Part shown: positions 1 to 10,565 of the stretch, one piece after another
Numbering within the stretch: the first letter of the stretch is position 1
Layout: each line of letters starts with the position of its first letter
NCBI GenBank assembly: GCA_010909165.1
Contig: VJWM01000283.1
Span: forward strand, 62,001-126,000
DNA from: Anthoceros angustus
Taxonomy: Eukaryota; Streptophyta; Anthocerotopsida; Anthocerotales; Anthocerotaceae
DNA: 64,000 nucleotides
Direction of reading: 5' to 3'
The notes under the pieces: generated by a model
What the model was told of the DNA's origin: nothing
What the model saw: the letters and a program-made list of their open reading frames with translations, nothing else
Databases searched by the model: none
Made by a program: the position numbers and the translations under genes

Positions 1-1860
1 CACCATGCGCGGTGTGCCGGTGCGCGGCTACATGCCCAAGGTAGGATAGAGCGTATCGGCGTTCATTTGTTATTTAGATAATAAGTGAGGCGGAGGAGTA
101 GTTAAGCCGCTAGTTGGTTAGCCACCACGTGGCTCGCGCCGATCATCTCGGATGGGCACTAGGTCACACTAGCGGTGCTTCATGGCGAGCATCAGGACGG
201 GCTTGCAAATCAGTGGTTGCGGTGGTGGTGAAGGATCAACACAGTCCAGACGCCGACTGGTGGCATTATGTGGATGCGCCATCCGCGCATGGGAAAACGA
301 TGAGCAGATGCGGCAGAGAGAACCAACGGCTAAGTGCAGCCTTCGGCCTTGGAGAATCAGTTGTTGAAGTCATAGGCGGTGAAGCTCGTAGCTCATCGGA
401 GTGCTCACGAAAACAACTTGGATTACGCATTCAATCTCGTTGCGAATTGTCAATTACAGCGTGGGAGTGATTGGCGTTTGTAGGCATGAAGCGTTGTTGA
501 TTTCTATGCACTTTCGCAACTCAAGAATGACACAGACGCGCGTGTATCGATGATCGGGCTTGCCGGAGCTAACTCTCACGACCTTGGGGAATGCAACCTC
601 GAGGTTGCCAACCGGTCAGAAGAGTTTTCACTCACGGTTGTCGTCGCACTATCACGATGGCCCAGATTGCGGAAGGATGCCGGCTAAAGACCCTGTTTGT
701 TTTGACTCGACAAAGGCGCCGAAGAAGATCTGAGTTGCCAAGAAGCGCATCGCCCAAGTTTACGGGCTAGGTGTATTTACTTGGACAACCATAAGATGCT
801 AGTGCGCGATGCGGAAGAAATCGTGGTGCCCCATTGCGGCGGACAAGTGCGGCGCCACGCGGAGGTGCGCGCGCGCAGCAGCTTTCTGGGGCAGCAAGTC
901 GCGTGGCGGGCCGCCGAGGCTCGCCCAGGTCTGGCAGTCACAAGTCATGCGGGGCATGGAAATAACCCGGTGGGTGCTTATACCGAGCGTCGCCTTAAGC
1001 CGGTCCAGGATGTCTGCGTTAATGTATCTCGGTTGATGTCGGTTAATGGAGATAATGGTTGTCTTTTATTGAGCAGTCTCTTGGCGCTTCTCAAGGAAAT
1101 AGTTCTAGGGTTGATGATGGCGAAGATGGCCGACCAAGCATGTGAAAGCGATCCTCTCCGGGAGGCGATGGAGAGGCAAGGAAAAGGCGATTCGCAACCG
1201 ACCAAAGCACCGCGGCTCACGAATAGGGGCAATTGAGGATTCAATGGAACAAGAAAGCAGAGGTACTTGCGGCCGGTATAGATATCCGGATGGCGATAGT
1301 GGAGAATATGAAGAGCATGAAACCGCAAATGAAGATGTTGAGGACGACGATGTGCACGACAATAAGCGAGTTGAAGCCGATGACAACAGAGAGGATATAC
1401 ATAGCGAGGGGGCTCAAAACGTCGTCTAATGTCCCAAGAATCGCCATGCATTGAGGATGCCAGCAGCTTCTACAAAGTCGGGCGGTAGGGTCAAAGAATC
1501 GGAAGGAGCGAGCCCGTGTACAACCAACCTCAAAGGAGGTAGACGCGGATGTTCACCAAGGACTAAAGGTAAACCAAAGGTGGAAAAGAGGAAAGAGGAA
1601 TGACATTGAGACACCAGACGGGCATCATCGCTAAAGGACAACGAGTGGAGCGAGCGCAAAAGATAAGGACCCGTTACATCAAATTCGAGTCACAGACAAA
1701 AGAGGTGCATTCCATACGGATATGGTTGCCATCACCAAGTTGAGAAGCGCGGACTACATTACTCGTGACGCTCGGATCCAAGAGTGGATGAATCGTGGGG
1801 AAAACATCTTCTCCGGAAATTAAAAGGGACCTGCAAGAGGGAGTACTTCCTCCTATGTAT
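1..1860. other. No recognised gene; acidic reading frame on plus strand
   Basis: I recognise no protein family, RNA or element end here. The only frame with biased composition is plus 1142-1429, which is rich in Asp, Glu, Asn and His (an acidic stretch of about 60 residues ending at GAQNVV). It could be a disordered acidic segment belonging to the methyltransferase-like relic that follows, because both lie on the same strand and the intervening DNA has no clear boundary. Other open frames are short, overlap on both strands, and show no motif. Confidence 0.3.
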
Positions 1861-4150
1861 GATCGATCCAAGGAGTGCGCAGCGTGGAGGTCTTTGACAA
1901 AGACAAGTTGAAAAGGCAGCGTACACCATGGGAGTATTGGTGGGAACCACGCTATGCGTTCCAACGCTGCACGCGAAGACCCGGAGAACTCACACTTCCA
2001 AAGATATGGAAGCTCATATATATGCAAAGCTTAACAGCGGAGATGCGGTGTCGCCACGATCACAATGTCAAGGCGATTTCCTAAGAGATGTCTTTCATTG
2101 AGCAAGTCCGGTATATTCACGATGAAATGAAAATTGCGGTGAGGAGGGTATTAGCATTACAATGGATTGGAAGTACAATCTATATCGGATGCTAGGCGTC
2201 ATCGGCGACGCCTCGATCGGGAAGAAATGCCGACTTGTCGACCCGCCGTGCATCATTGCTAGTGTCCCGCCTCATGTGTGGACACGGGTGGACGAGGTTT
2301 TCGATCTTTGGGAGAGGGGTGAGCTTCCCGAGCAAGGTAACCGGAAGAAAGGCAGCAAGAGAGGTAAATCAAAACGTGGGGGCACGGATACAGAGCCAGC
2401 AGTGGATCCAAATTTGATTATAAAGCCAATGCATGCGACCAATTGGAGAGTTTTCTAGGGCATGCCTCCAGGGGAAGCAGGTGAAAGGATTATGTTGTCT
2501 GCGCTGGAGAAAGTGATTCAAGGCGAGTTGACCGTGAGCGGCATGAAAACGTGGATAACGAAGGCCAAGAAGTTGAATGTCATCCGAGATTTTGCTCGAT
2601 CGAGGTGCAATTCATTTGCGTTGAGCGAGAATACCGAGGCACTCGACACCGATATAGCGAAATTTCAACCGGTGTTTGATCACATTGTAAGTACATTGTC
2701 CGCCACGAGTTAGCAAGTCGCAAACTAGTTTGCGCACTCGTCTTCGTTGCACCTATGAACGTCTCCATCCTGTGCTGAAGCAGGGTGAAGAGTACAAAGA
2801 GAAGATGATACCCGATAGCTTCAAAGAGCACATCAATGCGGCAAGAAATTGGAAGAGGGTGGAAGATTTGCAGAGAGAGCCGAGGAAGACAACGACGCAA
2901 AACTAGACATTTTCCATGTTCCAAAAAGCAAGCAAAGGTCCGTTACTGTAATAACCGTGATATTCGTGAAATGGCTGCCTACTTGGGGAAAAGAGAATAC
3001 AAGTCTGGTCGTCGATTTACCAAGGGGCAATTTATCGGAGACATGGGATAAGGAGATGACATGTGAGGATTTGGAGAAGATAATGGATGGATTCATGACA
3101 ATCACCGAATGCAAGACTTTCCGCGTGATATTCATGCATGGACGACCGGCACGGGATGTCCAAATGCACCGCAAATGGTGTGAAAAGGGGGTTTATACAA
3201 TGGTCCGGGAGAAAGACAACTTGGTTTCGGACGAGGACTTACGAACTGAGTACATGACTGTGGGGTATGGTGTTCACCCAACTGCTGAAGATATGAGGAA
3301 GTGCGTGCATTGTCCAATAGCGTAGAGATTGGAGCAATGCCCGTTTATTCGACATAGCGCATCGTGAAGAAACTTTTGAATGTGTCCAACGATGGCCATG
3401 TTGTTTCTCCTTACCAAAAGCCAATAGGGTTGATGGTCCCGCTATACGACCTATTCACGTAAAAGAGGGAATGGGTTATAGATGGATGCTCGAAGCGGAG
3501 TGGAATACTTGCGGCATTCGAAGGCGGGAATCTGTTGACCAAGAACGAGGAGCACAATATTCATCGACAGACAGGCCATGAAGTGTTTCCCTGACGAGGA
3601 AGAGTTGACCACCAAACCACACAAACGTGGACATCCGGTTTTTGCCAAAGAGATGGCGGCGGGAGATCGGTTAAGCCTGGGGCGCGCTACACTTGGTTCA
3701 AGGAACATGCGCACCCATCGACCTTCAAGACTTGAGTCAATCACAGGGCCCCGGAAGAAGAAGGAGAAGATGGCAAAAAGGTCCGGAAACCCTAAGAACC
3801 CGACGGAAAGAAGTGCGAAGACCAAGAAAGCGACCCTACTTGGGACAACCAACATCCGAGACGTTTGGCTTTGGCGAATCCCAAGGTGGAGAAACGCCAT
3901 ATCTTCCTCTTGCTATTCACGATCCATAGCGCAGGAGAACGATGACATCGTCCAGGAGACGGAAGACAACATTCGCCAAACTAGCTAGAAACATACGTTG
4001 TCAAGTGTTGGGCATTTAAATGTGAGTGCGCGCTGTTTGTGCACAAATATGGCGGTCCCGAAGGAAAAGCGATCGTGAATGTCTGGATGGTTTTCCTCGT
4101 AATTCCGATGCACAATGTGACATATATCGTATCGCAACAATAATTGAAAT
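1861..4150 (+). pseudogene. Beta-class DNA amino-methyltransferase-like gene, relic copy 1
   Basis: Broken frames on one strand line up with the second copy at 23.6-26.05/42.55-44.4 kb. The N-terminal part (2085-2713) holds FIEQVRYIHDE, WKYNLYRMLG and a helical WTRVDEVFDLWE segment, then a basic linker. The catalytic part (2849-3560) shows, in order, VVDLPRG at about 3008-3028 in the place of motif IV (usually DPPY), then WDKEM and a helix, a KDNL segment, EYMTVGY, SPYQKPIGL at about 3403-3432, and VIDGCS followed by an Ala-Gly-rich stretch at 3475-3525, which resembles the SAM-binding motif I. The order motif IV, then the KP segment, then motif I is that of beta-class N6-adenine/N4-cytosine methyltransferases (N6_N4_Mtase). 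A Lys/Arg-rich tail follows (3578-3988). Stops and frameshifts make it non-functional as read. The family assignment is an inference from motif order. Confidence 0.5.
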
Positions 4151-6521
4151 GTTTGCGAGTGACATGTCGTGAGAATAAAAAAGGCCGATTCCAAAGGCAG
4201 ATTCGACGCAGTAAGGGGTCCGAAACATCCAGAAGCAAAAGGGGTTTCAGGAGAAACCCCTTTCAGAAAAGACGCTGTTAAAATCATCACCGCCCTCAAG
4301 ACACCTACCACCGAAGAGCTTAGGGGATTCCTCGGAATGGTAGGCTATTATCGCAGTTTGTGAAGAATTTCTCCGAGACGGCAGCCGCTTGTTGCTCAAG
4401 GACCGAGTGGAATGGGCAAAAGCAGAGGAGGCCTTCAATGACCTTGGACCACCGATCCACGGCACCCACTGCGAGGGGGAGCAAGAAATTCCACGTGTTT
4501 GTAGACGTTTCGGCCTATGCAATTGGAACCATTCTAAGCCAGAGGGATGACAAGAAGCATGATTACCCAATTTATTATGCAGGAAGACAGCTCACTGATG
4601 CAGAAAGGAAATATACCACCACCGAAAGGGAGGCGCTGGGAATGGTATACTCGGTTCGCAAGTTCCGCCACTATTTGCTATCCTACGAGTTCGTCTTCCA
4701 TGTCGACCACTTCGCCCTCAAACACCTGGTAAACAAAAGCCCGACTGCGGACGCGCATGAGATGGATCCTACTGCGAATTCACGTTCACGGTGGAGACAA
4801 GGGAGGGTAAGCATGTGAATCATTACATTCGGTGAAGATGGAGGTGGTTACAGGACCGGGCAGATTTTCCCGATGAAGCTTTGTTCGTGGCGAGTTAGAG
4901 GAAGCGGCCGAATCATAAGGCGAGGCCAATGGCGAGAAATGAGAAGGGAGGGCGGATACACAGGCCCACCCGGAGATGATGGAATTCACAGAGCAGGGGA
5001 ATACCCGGATCTTTCGACCCAGGCGGCGTTTGTGCACTATTCGCGTCCGTTTGAGCCAGGACAATTTGTACAACGTCGGGACGGATGGGCGAGAGGTTAT
5101 GTGGGTAACAAGGGGCGAGGTGTTAAAGTCTTGTGGAGATGCACGAAGGAGAAGCGGGGGGACATTTTGCGGCACATATCACGTGCAAGAAGGTGCTCGA
5201 AACAGGGTATTGGTGGCAAACCATGCATCAGGATGCTAAGGAGTTTGTAAAACGTTGCGACGCCTGTCGGAGGGTTGGGAAACCATCTGCAACCACCCAA
5301 TGGCCAATGGTTCCGATATTGGCCCTGGCGCCATTCGAGAAATGGGGAATAGATTTCGTTGGCCCCATCCAGCCAAAGACGAAGACGCGACAAAACCAAT
5401 ACATCCTAGTGGCCACCGACTATTGCAGCGTATGGTGGAAGCCCAAGCACTGGTGAACCTGACTCATGTGGTGGCGGGTTCCTCTATGAGCAGTTATCCG
5501 AAGTGCCGAGAGATGCACGAGGGGAAGCGGAGGACATTTTGCACATATCACGTGCAAGAAGGTGCTCAAACGGGTATTGGTGGCAAACCATGCATCGTGA
5601 TGCTAGGAGTTTGTTAAACGCGATGCCCGCCGAGGGTTGGGAAACCGTCCGAACCACTCAATGGCCAATGGTTCCATATTGGCCCGCGCCATTCGAGAAA
5701 TGGGGAATAGATTTGTTGGTCCCATACCAAAACGAGGACGCGACAAAACCAATACATCCTCGTGGCCATACATTGCACGCCAGATGGTGGAAGCAAGCAC
5801 AGTGTAGACACACCATGTAGTGTTCCTCTATGAATGACATTATCACCGATATGGTTGCCCTTGAGCCGATGAGGGTCATAGTCAACGGTTATATCTCATA
5901 TGACGATCTACTTCAAGTTCGCCACGAAAAGCGACTCCTTATAATCCCGAATGGGCTCGGAGAAGCGAATGGGCTCTTGTGCAGGATCCTCAACAAACTA
6001 ACGGTGGAATATGCGTATGGGATCTTAAGCTTCACTCCCGCTGGGCGTCAGATGCGAGAGAAAATAATACGCAACAAACACCGTACTACCTCACCTACGG
6101 CCATTCTCCGGTAATGCCTATTGAGTTTGAAATTCCTACCTGCGCATCCAGGAATCTAACCGCATGGCGAGAGGAAAGTCAATTTGGAGCCTGGTGGCGC
6201 TAAACACAGGGATAGGACAGGCGTTGAGCGTCATGCAGGATATTCAGGCGAAGCGGAAAATATGGCATGACAACCGGTTGCGGAAGCAAGAGTGGGTAGT
6301 CCGGTGACTTGGCCCTGCTGTACGACAATAGGTATATGCACTTTCCAGGGAAGCTCCACCTTCGATGGATGGGGCCATATAGAGTTCTCGAAGTCTTCAC
6401 CAATGGATCCGTACAGCTGCAAGAGTTAGGTGGACCTCCACTACCAACCCGGGTTAACGGGTGGAGGATCAAGAAGTATTATACTTAAGTTGGCGAGGAC
6501 GCCAACAAATGAGAAGGGGAG
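4151..6521 (+). pseudogene. Ty3/gypsy pol relic (RT end, RNase H, integrase)
   Basis: This is the downstream half of a Ty3-type pol. The RT thumb is seen as LRGFLGMVGYYR (about 4318-4354). RNase H follows at 4480-4740 with FVDVSAYAIGTILSQ, YYAGRQLTDAERKYTTTERE and FHVDHFALKHLV. The integrase zinc-binding region shows CDACRR near 5256-5275, and the catalytic core begins with FEKWGIDFVGPI (about 5334-5370). The late core shows LCRILNKLTVEYA (about 5975-6015) and YYLTYGHSP. The C-terminal GPY/F module reads LRWMGPYRV and NGSVQLQELGG, and the frame ends with a stop at 6486-6488. Gag, protease and most of RT are absent, and several frameshifts and an internal duplication break it. Such elements are expressed as a polyprotein for cytoplasmic reverse transcription and nuclear integration; this one is dead. 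Confidence 0.85.
5136..5840 (+). repeat. Tandem duplication inside Ty3 integrase
   Basis: About 5136-5508 and 5509-5840 are two head-to-tail copies. Both start GAGATGCACGA and run through the zinc-binding region into the core, ending with GTTCCTCTATGA. The second copy is shorter because of many deletions of one to a few bases. Confidence 0.8.
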
Positions 6522-6900
6522 TATGTAAACGATCTGGACTCGGAAACCCCCTGTTGGGATGTGCCTTGAAGTGTTTTTGTTTTTGGAGTGTGGTGTGAAA
6601 ATAAGTCGATTGAGAGGAGGTATTTATAGAAGAAATGTCCTTGGCCTATGGTTTTCTTGTTTTTTATTTCTTAGGTTAGATAATAAATGGTAGAACTCGA
6701 TGTTCCTTGGCCCATGGACTTGGATGTCCACTAAAAGTCTATATATGTGAGGTAGGGGTTGGAATAATTAGGGTGATAGGTCTATAAGTTGGAGTCAAGA
6801 TTAGGCGGTAGGCGAATGAGTGTGGGGTTGTGGATTGGGATGTGGGAGCGGTCGTGAGGTCGAGCAGGTAGGGGAACACAGGAAACTTAACCCTAGGAAA
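6508..6900 (+). mobile_element. Polypurine tract and start of Ty3 3' LTR
   Basis: Twenty bases after the pol stop, the purine run AAATGAGAAGGGGAG (6508-6521) precedes TATGTAAACG, so the LTR probably begins at the TG at 6524. A TATA-like CTATATATG lies at about 6738-6746. I could not fix the LTR end, and no matching 5' LTR is in the window. Confidence 0.6.
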
Positions 6901-9180
6901 ATGCGTCCGTTCAAACGGGCGCAAGGCGGGCGGGAGCGGCGGAGGCGAGCAGCGGAGGCCGACAATCGAGGCGGAGGACATTACGATGCGGGGGCGGGCG
7001 CGCACGAGGAGGAGCTCCGAACCCCATCATGACATCAGCGGTCGCAGAGGAGGAAGGCGCTACGGTGGCGCTCGAGGAGGTAACCACAGGAGGCCGACCC
7101 GCCCGAAATTGTGGCAGGTGTGGCATTTGAGGCGGGGCCGGACTGAGGGATGGCGCCCAAGGTCATGAGATTGCTTGCCCAATGGCCAAACATGGATCAT
7201 TGGAAAGTTCAGTGGGAATTGGTGAAGAGGGGCTTTTCATGGAAGAAGCGGTGGAATTACATGAACTTGGGGAGTGCGAGTGTGCTCGCCACGAAGGACA
7301 AGCAAGGCGGGGAATTAGAGCGAAGCCAGGATTGGGACTGGAATTGGTTAGGAGGGTGTATGGCGCGCAAGGAGGAGGCGTGGTTTGGTGATGGAACCGT
7401 CCGGAAAAGAACCTGCAGCGGCCGCCCTGGTTAAGCGGGCGTGGTCGGAACACGGTGGTTGCGAGATTTGCAACCGGTTGATGGGTCTGGCGGATGGCTC
7501 CTATGTTTCTACAGAAGCGGGGATTATTTGTCGACCACTTGCTTCATTCCTTCATGAAGTGGTCAAGGCGAAATCGATTGAGGCGAATTCTCTTGACAAG
7601 TTGTGTGAAGAGGTTGAACTGATTTCTCCTACCCTCGGCCCTCTCTAATTTCACCATTTACGGTCCATCTTTATGCATGCTAACGCGGAGGTGAAATTGT
7701 GGCCTCCCTCCACATGTGGAAGCGGTTAGGGAGGTGAAGTGGGCGGAGGAGCCCAAGGAGGAAATCGAGGAGGAATCGGCGGAGTCGGAGTGGCGGCAGG
7801 CGATTCGAGGAAGAAGGAAATTTCTACCGGCAAAAGGAAGGCCGGGGTGAGCGGGTGAAGGCGCAGCTGCGAAAAATGAAGGCCAAGCGGCGGTTGAGGT
7901 GGCGTAAGAGGAGGCGCGATCCGAGGAAGACAATTTCTTGACACGGATGCGAGATGATGAATCAACTCCGGAGGAGGGGGTGACCTCGAGCGGACCCTCC
8001 TCGGCATGGGAAGAGATTTTCAAGGGGACTCCAGCAGCAGGTGGATGCCGGAATTGGTGGTGCGCACCTTGGGAGGAAAGTGCTCGGCGGAGGGATGGCG
8101 TCGGCGGGGCCGCCACAAGTGGACTTGCGAGGTGACCACATCGATGATCCGGCCCAAGCGGTTGTTGGATCAAGCGGCTTTGGCTCTCACATGGCTCGGT
8201 GTGCAAGAGGCGGTGGTGAAGGCCAGGTTTGTGAAGGGAGGCCAAGCGCAAGCAACGGAGGAAGACAAGCGGGCCCTAGAAATAAGGGCCAAGATTCAAG
8301 AAGATTTGTGCGGGGCCGGGAGAAGTTGCAGCCATGTCGAGTCGGAGGAAGCTCATGGCTCAAATTAAGGATGCCCACGAGACAAACCGAGATGCGAGGA
8401 GTTGTTGCGAGCCGAGGCGAGGCGGCCTCGGTGGAAAAGGCCCATAAGTCAAGTAACGTATAACGGGAGGATGAGGCACGTGGCCGAGCCGAGAAAGGAC
8501 AAAGGGAAGGGGGCAGGACCCACGGCGGGGTAGTGGAAGGAACTACGAGGAAGGCGACAACAGTGGCAAACACCTACCGGTTGAGCAGGCAGCGGTCGTG
8601 GAGTCCACCATGAGTGGAAGCCTCTGCATTGGCAGCCCAACTCGGGCGGCGAGGCGGAGGCGGCAGGATGCGCAGCACCCGAGGACATGGACCAAGCAAC
8701 GGTGTAGCCTACGGGAGGAGGGGTAAGCACCTCGGCTCTGAGAGGTCCTATTATGTTGCACATGGATGAGGAAACTTATGTTCTGGTCTATATGTGAATG
8801 GAGCGTGCTTAACTTCGTCCATGCGTGTGGAAATAGGAGGGATCGGGGCCTACCTCACAAGTGAGGACCGAAGTGCATACTTCTGCTGCGCGAGTGTGGG
8901 GTTGGCCCCTATTGGAGGCGACTTTGGAGGAGTTAAGTGAGGAGGAGGTCCGAGCTTGGGTGGACGAGGGCAGTAATAATCCTCGGCAATAGGCGGAGAT
9001 CACGGAAGCTCAGGCGGTACACCTCAAATTAGGGGCGTCCAGCGCGGTGAGGTGGAAGTATTGTGGGAAAACACATCGGATCGGCGTGGCGGGAGGCTCG
9101 TGGCGGCGGCAATGGAGGAAGGGCAGGCGGCCAAGTCGAGGCGCCGAGATAAGCGTGGCGGATAGTGATAGCATCCTAAG
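6901..9180 (+). other. GC-rich degenerate coding-like region, unrecognised
   Basis: Several plus-strand frames are biased in Arg, Gly and Glu: 6820-7032, 7150-7434, 7385-7648 and 7938-8463. None shows a domain I can name. The stretch at 7385-7648 (HGGCEICNRLMGLADGSYVS and onwards) is the least low-complexity and has a two-cysteine CEIC segment, which is too little for a call. The region could be a decayed captured gene or the gag part of another element. Confidence 0.25.
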
Positions 9181-9444
9181 GATAATTTGGTTAGGATCTT
9201 GCACTGGACCTAGGCGCTCCGAATTGTGGGCGTCCTTCGATAGCCATCTTAGGACCTAAAAATCCGGGGCATGGCGCCCGGTATATAAGAGGCGAATTAT
9301 GCCTCTCCACGGAGATAATTTGGTTAGGATCTTGCTGGACCTAGGCGCTCGAATTGTGGGCGCGTCCCTTCATGATAGCCATCTTAGGACCTAAAAATCC
9401 GGGGCATGGCGCCCGGCCGATGTATAAGAGGGGCGGTGCCTCAC
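9181..9444 (+). repeat. About 130-bp tandem repeat carrying a TATA-like site
   Basis: Copy 1 (9181-9313) and copy 2 (9314-9444) share GATAATTTGGTTAGGATCTTG, CTAGGCGCTC, CCATCTTAGGACCTAAAAAT and GGGGCATGGCGCCCGG. A third copy starts at about 9443 (GGATAATTCTGGTT). Each copy ends just after a TATAAGAGG-like site. GGCATGGCGCCC is a partial dyad. Confidence 0.75.
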
Positions 9445-10565
9445 GGATAATTCTGGTTGAGATCCCCACTGTGGCTGGTTGGAGACGTCCACGGAGGCGG
9501 GGTGTGCGAGGCAGCTCCTAGGAATGGTCGAGAGCTTGCTCCATGGGAGGAGGAGGCGATGGCGTCTTGGCGACAAGGGAGGGAACCAAGGGATTGGCGC
9601 GGGTGCAGGCTTGCTCGCGCTTTCTGTGGCGACAGGCTCTTCTCCTTCGCCTTTTTCCACTAGTTGTGTTCGAAATTGAGGGTGCGTGTGAGAGTGGATG
9701 GATGAAGGGCGGGTCGAGAGAGAGAGAGAGAAGGGTGAGAGCGGATCGGGAAGGAGAGATTAAATCTTGCAGCGATGCGAGGTGCGAGTCGTGAGTGGGA
9801 AAGGAAGAGAAGCGTGGAGAGGTCATGGTGGAATTGTGTGTGTAAGAATCCAATGAGTGCAGTGAAGGAAGTGCGCATGGGGGAAAGTGTTCGGAGGAAA
9901 TAAGGTGGCGCCTTGTGTGTGTGTGTGCATGTGTGTGGATTGAGTGTAGGGAGGCCTAGGAATCCCGTGTCGAGAATCGGGTGGGCATAGTGCAGGGGTA
10001 GAATAACATCCGGACTACGGTGGACAACCCGTACCAAAGATCCTGATGGCGAATCGATCGCTAGGGTTTGGTGTGGGACCCACCTCGGTGGTCATTCCAC
10101 TACCAGTGGTGGCGGACTACAGCGGTAGTAGAGCGAGGCAGGTCGGGAGTTAGATCCGTGGTAGTTGGACAAGGCGGGAGGTAGTAGTAGTTGAGTGAGG
10201 TGAGAGAAGCGGTGGAGTAAGCCACGGCTTAGGCAAAGGTCGGTAGTGATAGAAGATAGCGTCTCTGGCACAAACCATTCCCTTGGGAGCGAATCCAGAC
10301 TACAACGACATTGAGGGTGAATGTGGACCTCACCATGTCTCAGACACGAGTTTACACTCCCACGCCGCCACGCTCGGCCTGACCCGCCCCCGATGCCTTC
10401 ATTGCCTCCCCGCTTCCTCTTTCGGCCTCCACCCTTGTCACGGTGGCGTAGCCTCCAATGGGGCCTCACTGGTGGAGGTCCATGCTTTCAAGCGTCGAGT
10501 GTGCTGTATGTGTCTGCACGGGTTAGGCACGCCCTCAATCTCTGCCTCATCCTCTCGTTGTCTTT
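9445..10565. other. Unrecognised, with a short TG-rich microsatellite
   Basis: I see no gene. A purine-rich GAGAGAGAGAGAG run lies at about 9717-9731 and a TG-rich run at about 9916-9938. Open frames here overlap on both strands and carry no motif. Confidence 0.4.

Noticed and set aside
1861-4150. Bacterial contamination as source of the amino-methyltransferase-like relic
   Set aside because: A paralogue in the same contig is interrupted by a plant-type Copia element with target duplications, so the family is part of the nuclear genome.
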